The notes beneath the pieces were generated by a model. The model did not search any database. It was not told the origin of the DNA and saw only the letters and a program-made list of their open reading frames with translations. The translations under genes and the position numbers were made by a program. Shown one piece after another: positions 1-8,260 of a stretch of 43,676 bases of DNA (position 1 is the stretch's first letter; every line of letters begins with the position of its first letter). The stretch lies in the NCBI RefSeq assembly GCF_019802345.1, contig NZ_JAINDZ010000039.1, positions 1 through 43,676 on the forward strand, read 5' to 3'. The DNA is from Methylosinus sp. Sm6 (GTDB lineage: Bacteria; Pseudomonadota; Alphaproteobacteria; Rhizobiales; Beijerinckiaceae).

Positions 1-269
1 TACGAGATAATACTATGCCTATCTTGAACCGGACAGCCGTGCGACAAGCGCGGGCATGACGCGGTTGCACGGAATTTGTTAACCTGGATTCGAAGCCCTG
101 CCGCGGTCCCAAGGGGACATCTGGACCGCGAGACTTCAGGCTCGCCCTTCGCGGCCCGCCAATTCGACCGACGCGCAAGTCGCGCCCCTTCCCACCCCGC
201 TATTCGCCGGTGTATTCAATCCTCCGCTCCAAGGCCCGCCGCCCGGCGGCGCCCACTCCGGGTTTCCCC
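1..269. other. 5' edge, no gene recognised
   Basis: I see no convincing coding region in this stretch before nadK. The short open frames crossing it lack recognisable protein features and continue as out-of-frame shadows of nadK. It contains a copy of a palindromic-repeat arm at 122-145 that matches the right arm of the hairpin at 18321-18379 in 23 of 24 positions. An 8-bp stem (CGCGGTCC at 102-109 with GGACCGCG at 123-130) can form here. The nadK promoter probably lies in this stretch, but no clear -35/-10 pair stands out. Confidence 0.5.
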
Positions 270-1058
270 ATGTCGGACGTCGGCGAAGCGCCGAATAGTT
301 TCAAGCGGCTCGCCTTCCTCTCCTCGGGCACGCCGGAGGCCGAAGAGGCGCGGGTGCGGCTCGTCGGCAAATATGGCGATGTCCCGCCCGAGGACGCCGA
401 TTGCATCGTCGCGCTCGGCGGCGACGGCCTGATGCTGCGCACGCTGCATCGCTTCATGGGCGCCGGCAAGCCGATCTACGGCATGAACCGCGGCTCGGTC
501 GGCTTTTTGATGAACGAATATCGCGAGGGCAATCTGCGCAAGCGCATCGCCGGCGCCAAGCCCTCGATCGTCCATCCGCTGCTGCTGCGCGCCATCAACA
601 CCCATGGCGACGAATTCACCGCCCACGCGATCAATGAAGTCTCGCTGCTGCGGCAGAGCTCGCAGATCGCCAAGATCCGAATTCTGGTCAATGGCCAGGA
701 GCGCATGCCGGAGCTCGTCACCGACGGCGTGCTGGTGGCGACGCCGGCGGGCTCCACCGCCTATAATCTCTCCGCCAATGGCCCGATCCTGCCGCTCGAC
801 GCGCCGCTGATGGCGCTGACCCCCATCTCCGCCTTTCGCCCGCGGCGCTGGCGCGGCGCGCTTCTGCCCGACCTCGCCAAGGTGCGGCTGGAAGTGCTGG
901 AGGCGGAGAAGCGCCCGGTCTCGGTGGTCGCCGACCATGACGAGTTTCGCGACGCGCTTCACGTCGAGGTGGAGATGGACCACGCGACGGACCTCGTCCT
1001 GCTGCACGATCCCGGCCATTCGCTGGAGGAGCGCATTCTGCGTGAGCAGTTCGGGTGA
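270..1058 (+). CDS. nadK: NAD kinase
   Basis: Phosphorylates NAD to NADP with ATP in the cytoplasm and is the sole route to NADP in most bacteria. The 262-residue protein shows the family hallmarks in order: the GGDG nucleotide motif at residues 50-53 inside [17 protein letters not shown], a [10 protein letters not shown] segment at 71-80, the NE pair at 122-123, and the glycine/threonine-rich [15 protein letters not shown] block at 152-166. Length fits the short rhizobial form of about 255-260 residues. I chose the ATG at 270 because the family normally begins only a few residues before the first strand (KRLAFLSSG). The upstream start at 210 would add 20 residues with no family counterpart. 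It is followed after 26 bases by an unrelated secreted protein. Confidence 0.95.
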   Translation: MSDVGEAPNSFKRLAFLSSGTPEAEEARVRLVGKYGDVPPEDADCIVALGGDGLMLRTLHRFMGAGKPIYGMNRGSVGFLMNEYREGNLRKRIAGAKPSIVHPLLLRAINTHGDEFTAHAINEVSLLRQSSQIAKIRILVNGQERMPELVTDGVLVATPAGSTAYNLSANGPILPLDAPLMALTPISAFRPRRWRGALLPDLAKVRLEVLEAEKRPVSVVADHDEFRDALHVEVEMDHATDLVLLHDPGHSLEERILREQFG

Positions 1059-1084
1059 GCGCGTTTTGCATGAGAGGCGCCGAA

Positions 1085-1648
1085 ATGAGTCGACGAAGTT
1101 CTGGCCTTGCCCTCGCCATTGTGGCGGTCTCCGCCGGCGCGCTCGCGCAGCAGCGGCCGCATGGGGGCTTTCACGGCGGCGCCGGCCGCGGTCCCGCCCC
1201 CGAGGGGGAGGACGCCATTCTCGCCACGGCGAGCGAATGGGGCGGGGCGCAAGGCGTCTACACCTGCGAGCAATGGCGGCAATATCTACAGCGCATGTAT
1301 AATGTCGCCGACAAGCGCCATCGCGGCTTCTTCGACGCGCAGGATTTCGAGGCCGTGCGCCGCATCAGCCCGGTTTTTCGCGGCGCGAGCTTCGAATATT
1401 TCGACATGGCCGGGAAGGGCAGGGTGACGAAAGCGGAGTTCCTCGCTTTTCCGAGCCCCTTCTTTCAGCGCTACGACAAGAGGGGGAGCTGCCGCGTCCT
1501 GCAGGAGGAGATCGCGCGGGCGCGGCCCTCCGGCTCCGGCGCGCAGCGGCCGTCCGACGGCGCGGCGGGCTTTCCGGGCCGCTCGCCCGGCGGGGGATTC
1601 GGCGGCGGCTATGGCGGCGGCTTCGGCGGCGGCGGCTTCGGCCGCTGA
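1085..1648 (+). CDS. Secreted EF-hand-like protein with glycine-rich tail
   Basis: A 187-residue protein of unknown role. Residues 1-23 form a plausible Sec signal peptide (MSRRSSGLALAIVAVSAGALAQ), so it is probably periplasmic or secreted. The middle holds two degenerate EF-hand-like loops: one around DKRHRGFFDAQDFEAV and a better one around FDMAGKGRVTKAEFLAF, which has the D-x-x-G-x-G-x-V/I-T-x-x-E-F spacing of a calcium-binding hand. The last 25 or so residues are almost entirely Gly, Phe and Tyr repeats ending in GGGFGR. The start at 1085 places the signal peptide at the N-terminus; the upstream in-frame start at 1055 overlaps the end of nadK and would bury it. Calcium binding is inferred, not shown. 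Confidence 0.75.
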   Translation: MSRRSSGLALAIVAVSAGALAQQRPHGGFHGGAGRGPAPEGEDAILATASEWGGAQGVYTCEQWRQYLQRMYNVADKRHRGFFDAQDFEAVRRISPVFRGASFEYFDMAGKGRVTKAEFLAFPSPFFQRYDKRGSCRVLQEEIARARPSGSGAQRPSDGAAGFPGRSPGGGFGGGYGGGFGGGGFGR

Positions 1649-1650
1649 CG

Positions 1651-1720
1651 CTAGAAGCGCTTTCCGATCGAACGGAATCGTTCGATCGATTAGAATTCGC
1701 TCAAACGAAAGCTCTAGCGC
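1651..1720. repeat. Palindromic intergenic repeat, family A, copy 1
   Basis: Starts two bases after the stop codon of the EF-hand-like gene. The core has a perfect 10-bp inverted repeat, CGATCGAACG (1665-1674) and CGTTCGATCG (1679-1688), around a GAAT loop. Outer ends also match as imperfect inverted repeats (CTAGA...CTTTC near 1651, GAAAGCTCTAG near 1708-1718). Bases 1656-1690 are identical to 23124-23158 and a diverged copy lies at 31176-31235. It separates converging genes and may also help terminate transcription. Confidence 0.8.
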
Positions 1721-2601
1721 GGATCGGCGCGCCATTGCGGCGCGTCGGGCGTGGTGAAATCGAAGGTCCACAGCAGCGGCCGCAGCGCGTTGACGCCGAG
1801 AATGAGCGGCGCGTCGCGCCCGAGCGCGCGGCGCAGCGGCCCGAAATCATAGGCGATCACATAGAGGTCGCGCAGAACGCGCCCTTGGCCGAGATCGATC
1901 TCCGCGACCTTGTAGAGCTTGGCGGAGATCGCCGCGCCGCTTGCGTCGCTCGCATGCGCCTTCTCCCGCGCCGGCTTGAACAGCGATCTGTGCCGTTCCA
2001 GGAAGCGCCGGTCGACGGCGGAGAGCTCCGCCCCGCTGTCGACGAGGCCGATCGCCTCGGTGCGGCCGAGCCGCGTCCCGACGCCGACGAGCCGCCCGTC
2101 CGGCCCGAGACGGCGCAGTGGCGCGAGCGGTCCGGCGGCGCCGGGAAACATCATCCGCCGTCCGTCGAGATCGAGCGTGAAACGGGCGTTGCGGAAGAAA
2201 TCGAGCCCGAGCAGATCGTCGCCGCCGCTCTCCTCGCAGCGCGTCACGACATATTTGCCGCGGCCGATGTTATTGCCCTCCTCGGCGACGAGCTGGACGT
2301 TCTGCGCTTCGACGTCCTCGCAGCGCGTCGTCCGGCCCGAGGCGGATTCCGACTCGCTGCGGCCGACCGGCGGAAGCTCCGCATTCCAGGGCGCCGCGCG
2401 CAGCCGCGTGCTCGACGCGCCCGTGTCGAGGCGCATCGTCCCCAGCACATTGCCGAAGCGCGCCGCGACATGGATGCGTCCGCCGCCGTGCTCGCCGTCG
2501 GTCACGGCGAGAGCGACGACCGAGCTTTCGGCGGCGAGAGCCGGCCGGCTCGGCGCGGCGAGGCAGGCGAGAGCGGCGATGAGGGAGCGAAGGCGAATCA
2601 T
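1714..2601 (-). CDS. Retropepsin-like aspartyl protease, exported
   Basis: A 295-residue protein predicted to act outside the cytoplasm. Residues 1-24 form a signal peptide (MIRLRSLIAALACLAAPSRPALAA). Two catalytic-type aspartate motifs are present in one chain: DTGA at 59-62 (in MRLDTGASSTRL) and DSGA at 188-191 (in GLVDSGAELSAVD). The first lobe ends with a GLDFF segment and the second with LILGVNALRPLLWTFDF, both usual flap/strand elements after retropepsin-like active sites. The chain is therefore a bilobed, pepsin-like arrangement of two retropepsin-like halves. The start at 2601 directly precedes the signal peptide; the longer frame to 2682 would add 27 residues in front. It is divergent from the small secreted gene at 2757. 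The substrate is unknown. Confidence 0.82.
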   Translation of the reverse strand: MIRLRSLIAALACLAAPSRPALAAESSVVALAVTDGEHGGGRIHVAARFGNVLGTMRLDTGASSTRLRAAPWNAELPPVGRSESESASGRTTRCEDVEAQNVQLVAEEGNNIGRGKYVVTRCEESGGDDLLGLDFFRNARFTLDLDGRRMMFPGAAGPLAPLRRLGPDGRLVGVGTRLGRTEAIGLVDSGAELSAVDRRFLERHRSLFKPAREKAHASDASGAAISAKLYKVAEIDLGQGRVLRDLYVIAYDFGPLRRALGRDAPLILGVNALRPLLWTFDFTTPDAPQWRADPR

Positions 2602-2756
2602 GACGGCGATCCTGGACGCGGCGGCGCGACAGATTCCGTCATTTCGCCATGTCTGCAAACGCGGAAATCCGCCCATGGTCACGTTTTCGCCGCCGATTTC
2701 CGGTTGAGATGACGGACGCCGCGCCGCCTGCGGCCGGGACGATCACGGAGACTGTC

Positions 2757-3083
2757 ATGACCAACACAACGCCGAGAACATTCGCGGGCGCCTTCGTCGC
2801 GCTCGCCATCGGGGCCGCGACGCTCGCGACGGCCACCCCTGCCGCGGCCGGCGACCCGGGCGCGGCCATTGCAGCCGGCATCGGCGGCTTCGCGCTCGGC
2901 GCGCTCGCCGGCAGCTCCGCCCGCCCGGCGCCGCCGCCGCCGCCCTATTACGGCGCGCCGGCCTATTACCCGGCCCCGGTCTATGAGGCGCCGCCGCCCT
3001 ATCGCTGCTGGCGCGAGCGTCGCCCCGTCTTCGACGAATATGGCGACGTCGTCGGCTATCGCCGGGCTCGCGTGTGCGAATAA
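2757..3083 (+). CDS. Small secreted Pro/Tyr-rich protein
   Basis: A 108-residue protein of unknown function. The N-terminus has a signal peptide ending near ATATPAAAG. A short glycine/alanine hydrophobic stretch (AAIAAGIGGFALGALAG) follows, then a linker rich in Pro and Tyr. The C-terminus, RCWRERRPVFDEYGDVVGYRRARVCE, has two cysteines and resembles the basic tail seen in many small rhizobial envelope proteins. I chose the ATG at 2757 because it begins the signal peptide; the frame opens earlier at 2649 with unrelated sequence. It is probably a membrane-associated or periplasmic protein. It is transcribed away from the aspartyl protease and stands alone before the lexA region. Confidence 0.7.
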   Translation: MTNTTPRTFAGAFVALAIGAATLATATPAAAGDPGAAIAAGIGGFALGALAGSSARPAPPPPPYYGAPAYYPAPVYEAPPPYRCWRERRPVFDEYGDVVGYRRARVCE

Positions 3084-3157
3084 GCGCGCGGGTCGCGGCG
3101 GCGCCCTGCCGAGGCTCGCTTCGAAGCGTCGACAAGCCGAGCCGAAGGGCTCGCAGT

Positions 3158-3191
3158 CCGAAGGCGCGCCGTCTGGACCGCGCGCCTTCGG
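3158..3191 (+). terminator. Probable intrinsic terminator hairpin
   Basis: A perfect 12-bp stem, CCGAAGGCGCGC (3158-3169) with GCGCGCCTTCGG (3180-3191), closes a 10-base loop. It is followed within a few bases by a short T-run (CCCGCTTTTCC). It lies 75 bases after the stop of the small secreted protein and before the lexA operators, so it would insulate lexA. The loop and right arm (TGGACCGCGCGCC...) resemble the arm of the hairpin at 18321-18379, so it may be a member of that repeat family. Confidence 0.6.
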
Positions 3192-3261
3192 CCCGCTTTT
3201 CCCGCGCCACATCAGTCATTCCCACAAGCAACCATCGAGTGAAGCTCTCCTACGCCTTGCG

Positions 3262-3276
3262 GAACGCACCGCGAAC
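3262..3276 (-). promoter_or_regulatory. LexA operator (SOS box) 1
   Basis: GAAC-N7-GAAC on the plus strand, which reads GTTC-N7-GTTC on the minus strand, an exact match to the alphaproteobacterial SOS box. It lies about 90 bases before the lexA start. The location implies LexA autoregulation. Confidence 0.8.
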
Positions 3277-3288
3277 GCATAGAGTTGC

Positions 3289-3303
3289 GTTCATGATTTG
3301 TTT
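3289..3303 (+). promoter_or_regulatory. LexA operator (SOS box) 2
   Basis: GTTCATGATTTGTTT on the plus strand matches GTTC-N7-GTTC with only the last base different. It is 12 bases after box 1 and about 60 bases before the lexA start, where it would cover the promoter. The two boxes point in opposite directions. Confidence 0.75.
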
Positions 3304-3362
3304 ATGAACGCTCGTCACTATGCTTCGCGCCGGCGGTTCGGCGCCACCGGGGGCTGCTCGCA

Positions 3363-4067
3363 ATGCTGACCAAGAAACAAAGCGACCTGCTGCGCTTCAT
3401 CCATGAGCGCTTGAAGGAGACCGGCGTGCCGCCCTCCTTCGACGAGATGAAGGACGCGCTGGATCTGCGCTCGAAGTCCGGCATTCATCGGCTGATCCTC
3501 GCTCTCGAGGAGCGCGGCTTCATCCGCCGCCTGCCGAACCGCGCCCGCGCGCTCGAGGTGCTGCGCCTGCCGGAATCGGCGACGCCCCGCGTCGCCCGCG
3601 GCGGCAAATTCTCTCCTTCCGTCATCGAGGGCGCGCTCGGCCGCGTCCGCCCGATGGCCGAGCGCGCCGAGAGCGATGTCGACCAGCAGGTCGCCGTTCC
3701 CGTCATGGGCCGCATCGCCGCCGGCACGCCGATCTCCGCGCTGCAGAACCGCAGCCACACCATCTCCCTGCCGCCCGACCTGCTCGGCGCTGGCGAGCAT
3801 TTCGCGCTCGAGGTGCGCGGCGATTCGATGATAGACGCCGGCATTCTCGACGGCGACATCGTCGTCGTGAAAAAACAGGACAGCGCCGACACCGGCGACA
3901 TCGTCGTCGCCCTCATCGACGATGAGGAAGCGACGCTGAAGCGGCTGCGCAAGCGCGGCGCGTCGATCGCGCTGGAGGCGGCCAATCCCGCCTATGAGAC
4001 GCGCATCTTCGGGCCCGACCGCGTCCGCATTCAGGGCCGGCTCGTCAGCCTGCTGCGCAAATACTGA
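3363..4067 (+). CDS. lexA: LexA repressor
   Basis: Transcriptional repressor of the SOS response that cleaves itself when RecA filaments form. The 234-residue protein has the N-terminal winged helix ([28 protein letters not shown]...[17 protein letters not shown], residues 2-55). The C-terminal S24 peptidase domain follows. The self-cleavage bond is Ala120-Gly121 in GRIAAGTPI; the catalytic serine is S155 in [14 protein letters not shown] and the lysine is K193 in ATLKRL. Length and the long linker between domains fit the alphaproteobacterial form. Two SOS boxes sit in front of it, which predicts autoregulation. The next gene downstream is an unrelated AsmA-family gene 136 bases away. Confidence 0.97.
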   Translation: MLTKKQSDLLRFIHERLKETGVPPSFDEMKDALDLRSKSGIHRLILALEERGFIRRLPNRARALEVLRLPESATPRVARGGKFSPSVIEGALGRVRPMAERAESDVDQQVAVPVMGRIAAGTPISALQNRSHTISLPPDLLGAGEHFALEVRGDSMIDAGILDGDIVVVKKQDSADTGDIVVALIDDEEATLKRLRKRGASIALEAANPAYETRIFGPDRVRIQGRLVSLLRKY

Positions 4068-4203
4068 CGCGGCCGCCGCAGCGGCGCCGCCACGATCTCG
4101 CCGCCCTTTGTCGTCATCGTCCGCGCACCCGGGCCGGCGCGGCCCGCGCTCTGGCGCGGCGGCGCGACGCCGTCCGCGGCCGCCCCGTCAGCAGGACCAA
4201 CCC

Positions 4204-6126
4204 ATGTCGAATTCGACCGGCCTTTCGCGCGAGCTCGACCGCCTGAGGACGGGCATGCGCCAGGGGCGCGCCGTCATGCGGGGGCTGTCGCGCGGCTGGA
4301 TCGCGGCGATGCTCGCCGTCGCCGCGATCGGCCTCGCCGCGGCCGTCGCGCCCTGGACCTTCTCGACGGGCGCCATGCTCGAGGAGATCGCCGGACAGAT
4401 CGAGGCCTCCTGCGGCCTCCGCGCGGCCGCCAAGGGGCGCTCGACTTTCTCTCTGTTGCCGCGTCCGCATATTACGATCGAGGACGTCGCCTTCGCCGAT
4501 CCGTCCTTCGCCTTGACCATCGAGTCGGAGCGGCTGCGCGGCAATGTCCGGGTGCCGCCTCTGCTCGCAGGCCGCCTCGAGCTCTCCGACGTGGAGCTGC
4601 TGCGTCCCCGCCTGTCGATCGCCCTCGATCGCAAGCCGATGAGCGCGAGCGGCGCGGCGGCGCGCGCCGCCGCCGCCCGGCCGTCCACGCCGGAGGCCGA
4701 GAGGGCCGACCGCGCGCCGCTCGGCTCCGTCGCCATCGTCTCGGGCGAGGTCCGCGTCCTTTCCGGCGACGGCGCCCGCGAGGAGAGGATCGAGAATGTC
4801 GACGCGACGCTCGATTGGACCTCGGTCGGCGCCCCGGCGATGTTCGACGCCGCCTTCTCCTGGCGCGGCGAGCGGCCGCGGGCGATGCTGTGGGTGCAAA
4901 AGCCCGGCGCGCTGCTGCGCGGCGAGACCTCGCCGATGATGATGCGAATCGATTCCGACAATCTGCGCCTCGAGGCGGATGGCGTCGCCCAGAGCGGGCC
5001 GAAGCCGCGCTTCAACGGCCGGCTTTCCGCCTCCTCGCCGTCCCTGCGCAATGCGCTGCGCCTCGCCGATGTGTTTGCGCCGCTTCCGGGGCCTTTCGAG
5101 AATGTGCAGCTCACCGCCAAGGCCAGCGTCGGCCTGCGCGACTTCCAGCTCACGGAGCTGCATTTTTCGGCGGACGAGAACGACTTCGAGGGCGTTTTCG
5201 GACTGCGCCACGACGGCGACCGGCCGATCCTGCACGGCACGCTCGCCAGCAGCTTCGTCTCCTTGAAGCCGATGACCGCCGACGCGCCCGCGCTCATCGG
5301 GCCGGACGGCCAGTGGAGCCGCGAGACTTTCGTCCTTCCCGCTATCGACGGCGCCGACGTCGACCTGCGGCTCTCGGCGGCGCGGGCGCGCATTCTGCGG
5401 CTCAACCTCGAAGACGCCGCTCTGTCTCTGATGCTGCGCGGCGGCCGTCTCGAGGTCGCGCTGGCCGAGGCGCAAGCCTACAAGGGGTCGGTCAAGGGCC
5501 GCGTCACGCTCGCGGCCAACGCCTCCGGCGCGATCGAGCTGCACGCCAATGCGCAGACGCAGGCGGTCGACGCCGGAGCGCTCGCCTGGGACCTCGCCGC
5601 GCGGCCGGATCTCGGCGGCAATCTCGACTCCAGCATCGTGCTCGACGCAGCCGGCGAAAGTCCGGCGGAAATGATGCGCGAGCTCGATGGGCGCGCGAGC
5701 CTCGTCCTGAGCGAGGGCGAGGTCGGCGGCATCGATCTCGAGCGCGCGCTGAGGCGCGCCGATAAGCGCCCATTGTCCAGCGCGCTGGACATTCGCTCCG
5801 GCCATACTCTGATCGACCGCGCCGCCGCGACGATCAAGATCGCCAAGGGGGCGGCCGCGATCGTGGACGGCGAGGCGCGCGGACCGGGCTTCTCCCTGGC
5901 CTTCGCCGGGTCGGCCCGCATCCCCGAGCGCAGCCTCGCGATCAAGGCGCAGGCGCGCGAGGCCGATGCCGCCGGCTCGCCGCGCGACAATGGCGTGCAG
6001 ATCGCGTTCGATGTCGTGGGCGGCTGGGATGAACCGTCTTTCGCTCTGGACGCGGCCGCGCTGATCAAGCGCTCCGGCGCCGCGGCGCCTCTGCTGCCGC
6101 GCATCGAGCCCGGGACGGACCGCTGA
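4204..6126 (+). CDS. AsmA family protein
   Basis: A 640-residue envelope protein anchored by one N-terminal membrane segment (about residues 31-51, GWIAAMLAVAAIGLAAAVAPW) with the bulk in the periplasm. The part after the anchor has the AsmA N-terminal signature, including LLPRPHITIEDVAFADPSF and LLAGRLELSDVELLRPRLSI. The C-terminal third carries the second AsmA block (GEVGGIDLERALRRADKRP...IDRAAATIKIAKGAA). AsmA-like proteins resemble bridge-type lipid transporters and influence outer-membrane composition; the role here is inferred from the family. I chose the ATG at 4204 because AGGA lies 7-8 bases upstream and because residues added by the frame opening at 3994 overlap lexA and are low-complexity. 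Confidence 0.85.
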   Translation: MSNSTGLSRELDRLRTGMRQGRAVMRGLSRGWIAAMLAVAAIGLAAAVAPWTFSTGAMLEEIAGQIEASCGLRAAAKGRSTFSLLPRPHITIEDVAFADPSFALTIESERLRGNVRVPPLLAGRLELSDVELLRPRLSIALDRKPMSASGAAARAAAARPSTPEAERADRAPLGSVAIVSGEVRVLSGDGAREERIENVDATLDWTSVGAPAMFDAAFSWRGERPRAMLWVQKPGALLRGETSPMMMRIDSDNLRLEADGVAQSGPKPRFNGRLSASSPSLRNALRLADVFAPLPGPFENVQLTAKASVGLRDFQLTELHFSADENDFEGVFGLRHDGDRPILHGTLASSFVSLKPMTADAPALIGPDGQWSRETFVLPAIDGADVDLRLSAARARILRLNLEDAALSLMLRGGRLEVALAEAQAYKGSVKGRVTLAANASGAIELHANAQTQAVDAGALAWDLAARPDLGGNLDSSIVLDAAGESPAEMMRELDGRASLVLSEGEVGGIDLERALRRADKRPLSSALDIRSGHTLIDRAAATIKIAKGAAAIVDGEARGPGFSLAFAGSARIPERSLAIKAQAREADAAGSPRDNGVQIAFDVVGGWDEPSFALDAAALIKRSGAAAPLLPRIEPGTDR

Positions 6127-6146
6127 GTTTCGGCTGTTCGGTTGCG

Positions 6147-6166
6147 GCCGGCGGCGGAACGCCGGC
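6147..6166. other. Short hairpin after the AsmA gene
   Basis: A 7-bp perfect stem, GCCGGCG with CGCCGGC, lies 20 bases after the AsmA stop, around a 6-base loop, and is followed by an A-rich rather than T-rich sequence. It could be a weak terminator or transcript-stabilising hairpin. In such GC-rich DNA it could also be chance. Confidence 0.3.
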
Positions 6167-6247
6167 GGCAAAACAGTCGCCTCCGGCGCGCGGCTCCTGT
6201 ATAGATCGGCTGGCGGGCGCCGCGACGCCGCGCGGGAGTAACGAGCC

Positions 6248-7627
6248 GTGGACCATTGGACGCCGGGAAGTTGGCGGGACAAGCCGATCGAGCAGACGCC
6301 CGTCTATGCGGATCAGGCCGCGCTCGCCGACGTCGAGCGCCAGCTCGCCGGATTTCCGCCGCTCGTCTTCGCGGGCGAAGCCCGCAGCCTCAGGCGCTCG
6401 CTCGCCGAGGTCGCGGGCGGGCGCGCCTTCCTGCTGCAGGGCGGCGACTGCGCCGAGAGCTTCAGCGAGCATTCGGCCGACAACATCCGCGATTTCTTTC
6501 GCGTCTTCCTGCAGATGGCGGTGGTCCTCACCTATGCGGCGGCGTCGCCCGTCGTGAAGGTCGGGCGCATCGCCGGCCAATTCGCCAAGCCGCGCTCCGC
6601 GCCGTTCGAGACGCAGGGCGACGTGGAGCTGCCGAGCTATCGCGGCGACATCATCAACGATATCGAGTTCAGCGTGAACGTCCGACGGCCGGATCCGCAG
6701 CGCCAGCTGATGGCCTATCGCCAGTCGGCGGCGACGCTGAACCTCATCCGCGCCTTCGCCACCGGCGGCTACGCCAATCTCGAGAATGCGCGTCGCTGGA
6801 TGCTGGGCTTCGTGCGCAACAGCCCGCTCTCCGCCCGCTACTCGCAGCTCGCCGACCATATCAGCGAGACGCTGGGCTTCATGCGCGCCATCGGGCTCGA
6901 TCCAGAGCATCATCCGGAGCTGCGCCAGACGGATTTCTACACCTCGCACGAAGCGCTGCTGCTCGGCTATGAGCAGGCGCTGACCCGCGTCGACTCGCTC
7001 GAGGGCGGCTATTTCGCGACCTCCGGCCATTTTCTCTGGATCGGCGACCGCACGCGCCAGCCGGACGGCGCCCATATCGAATATGTGCGCGGCATCCAAA
7101 ATCCCATCGGCCTCAAATGCGGCCCGAGCCTGAAGCCCGATGCGCTGCTGCGGCTGATCGACGCCCTCGATCCGCAGAATGAGCCCGGCCGGCTCACGCT
7201 CATCTGCCGCTTCGGCGCGGAGAAGGCCGCCGAGGCGCTGCCGACGCTGCTGCGCGCCGTCTCGCGCGAGGGCCGCAATGTGGTGTGGTGCTGCGATCCG
7301 ATGCACGGCAACACGATCAGCGCCGGCGGCCGCAAGACGCGGCCCTTCGATCGGGTGATGTCGGAAATTCGCACCTTCTTCGAGGCCCATCGCGCCGAAG
7401 GGACCTATGCCGGCGGCATCCATCTCGAGATGACCGGGCAGGACGTCACCGAATGCATCGGCGGCGCCCGCGACATTTCCGAGCGCGAGCTGCATATGCG
7501 TTACGACACGACCTGCGACCCGCGCCTCAACGCCGAGCAGGCGATCGAGGTCGCATTCCTCGTCGCCGAGCTGCTGAAGGCCGAGCGCCTCGCGCGCGGC
7601 GGCCACGACAAGGAGGCGGCGGAGTAG
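6248..7627 (+). CDS. aroG: 3-deoxy-D-arabino-heptulosonate 7-phosphate synthase, class II
   Basis: Joins phosphoenolpyruvate and erythrose 4-phosphate in the first step of the shikimate pathway to aromatic amino acids. The 459-residue protein is of the plant/mycobacterial class II type. Visible hallmarks are [12 protein letters not shown] with the metal-ligand cysteine at 68, [16 protein letters not shown], the DPMHGNT block with the metal histidine near 353, [12 protein letters not shown] with a glutamate near 394, and [10 protein letters not shown] near 419-428. It begins with GTG at 6248, supported by GGGAGT nine bases upstream and by the conserved opening (W..GSWR). It is transcribed towards ihfA on the other strand. 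Length is normal for the class. Confidence 0.96.
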   Translation: MDHWTPGSWRDKPIEQTPVYADQAALADVERQLAGFPPLVFAGEARSLRRSLAEVAGGRAFLLQGGDCAESFSEHSADNIRDFFRVFLQMAVVLTYAAASPVVKVGRIAGQFAKPRSAPFETQGDVELPSYRGDIINDIEFSVNVRRPDPQRQLMAYRQSAATLNLIRAFATGGYANLENARRWMLGFVRNSPLSARYSQLADHISETLGFMRAIGLDPEHHPELRQTDFYTSHEALLLGYEQALTRVDSLEGGYFATSGHFLWIGDRTRQPDGAHIEYVRGIQNPIGLKCGPSLKPDALLRLIDALDPQNEPGRLTLICRFGAEKAAEALPTLLRAVSREGRNVVWCCDPMHGNTISAGGRKTRPFDRVMSEIRTFFEAHRAEGTYAGGIHLEMTGQDVTECIGGARDISERELHMRYDTTCDPRLNAEQAIEVAFLVAELLKAERLARGGHDKEAAE

Positions 7628-7662
7628 CGCGCGGTTCCGATACGCGGCCCGAGCCCTCGCGT

Positions 7663-7680
7663 GTCGTCCTTTTGGACGAC
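7663..7680. terminator. Hairpin between convergent genes
   Basis: Perfect 7-bp stem, GTCGTCC and GGACGAC, around a TTTT loop, centred between the converging ends of the DAHP synthase gene and ihfA. No T-run follows on either side, so it may act as a bidirectional block only weakly. Confidence 0.4.
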
Positions 7681-7705
7681 GCCGAGCCGCGAGCGCAGCC
7701 GCGCG

Positions 7706-8044
7706 TTAGTCCGCCTCCTCCAGATGGGCGGTCGCCAGCCCGTTGACCTGCGCGATCAGCACCGGCGAGGCCTTGAAGGTCAGAACCTTGCGCGAGCAGA
7801 TCGGAGCCTCGACGCCGGTCTTTGGATTGCGGCCGACGCGCTCGCGCTTGGCGCGCACGTTGAAGCTGCCGAAAGAGCGCAGCTTCACCGGCTCGCCGCG
7901 GACCAGCGCGTCGCTGATCTCCTCGAAAGTCGCGTCGAGGATCTGGCGGGCCTCGGCCCGCGACAGCGTCGGGCAACAGCTATAGACGGCCTCTCGCAGC
8001 GCGGCCCGCGTCAAAGTGCGCCCTGGCTCGATTTTCTTGGTCAT
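7706..8044 (-). CDS. ihfA: Integration host factor subunit alpha
   Basis: DNA-bending nucleoid protein that normally pairs with IHF beta and shapes promoters, replication origins and recombination sites. The 112-residue sequence has the HU/IHF fold: an N-terminal helical body (LTRAALREAVYSC...LSRAEARQILDATFEEISDAL), the strand KLRSFGSFNVRAKRERVGRNPKTG, and the minor-groove-inserting arm with RNPKTG at 72-77 carrying the intercalating proline. The alpha rather than HU assignment rests on the VGRNPKTGVEAPICSRKVLTFK arm and the length. The final residues after LTFKASPVLIAQVNG are slightly longer than in E. coli. It is transcribed towards the DAHP synthase gene. Confidence 0.92.
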   Translation of the reverse strand: MTKKIEPGRTLTRAALREAVYSCCPTLSRAEARQILDATFEEISDALVRGEPVKLRSFGSFNVRAKRERVGRNPKTGVEAPICSRKVLTFKASPVLIAQVNGLATAHLEEAD

Positions 8045-8260
8045 GCTAAAGGTGCGGGCGCAAGCCTGCCCGCCTCGCGATTCTTCGAACGCGATTTCAT
8101 GGTTTTTGCTCCCCCCTGCCGGCGCGCGTTTTCGGCGCCCATCCTGTTTCGGATTGTAAGCAGAACAATATTGTAGCCATACTTTCCCGACGGGCGCAAG
8201 TGCGCGCGGAATTTCCGCTGGCGGGCCCGCCAGTTAGCGACTTCTGGGGAGGGGGTCGCA

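Noticed and set aside
4114-6282. A 722-codon minus frame opposite the AsmA gene
   Set aside because: Shadow frame in GC-rich sequence. The AsmA motifs and membrane anchor are on the plus strand.
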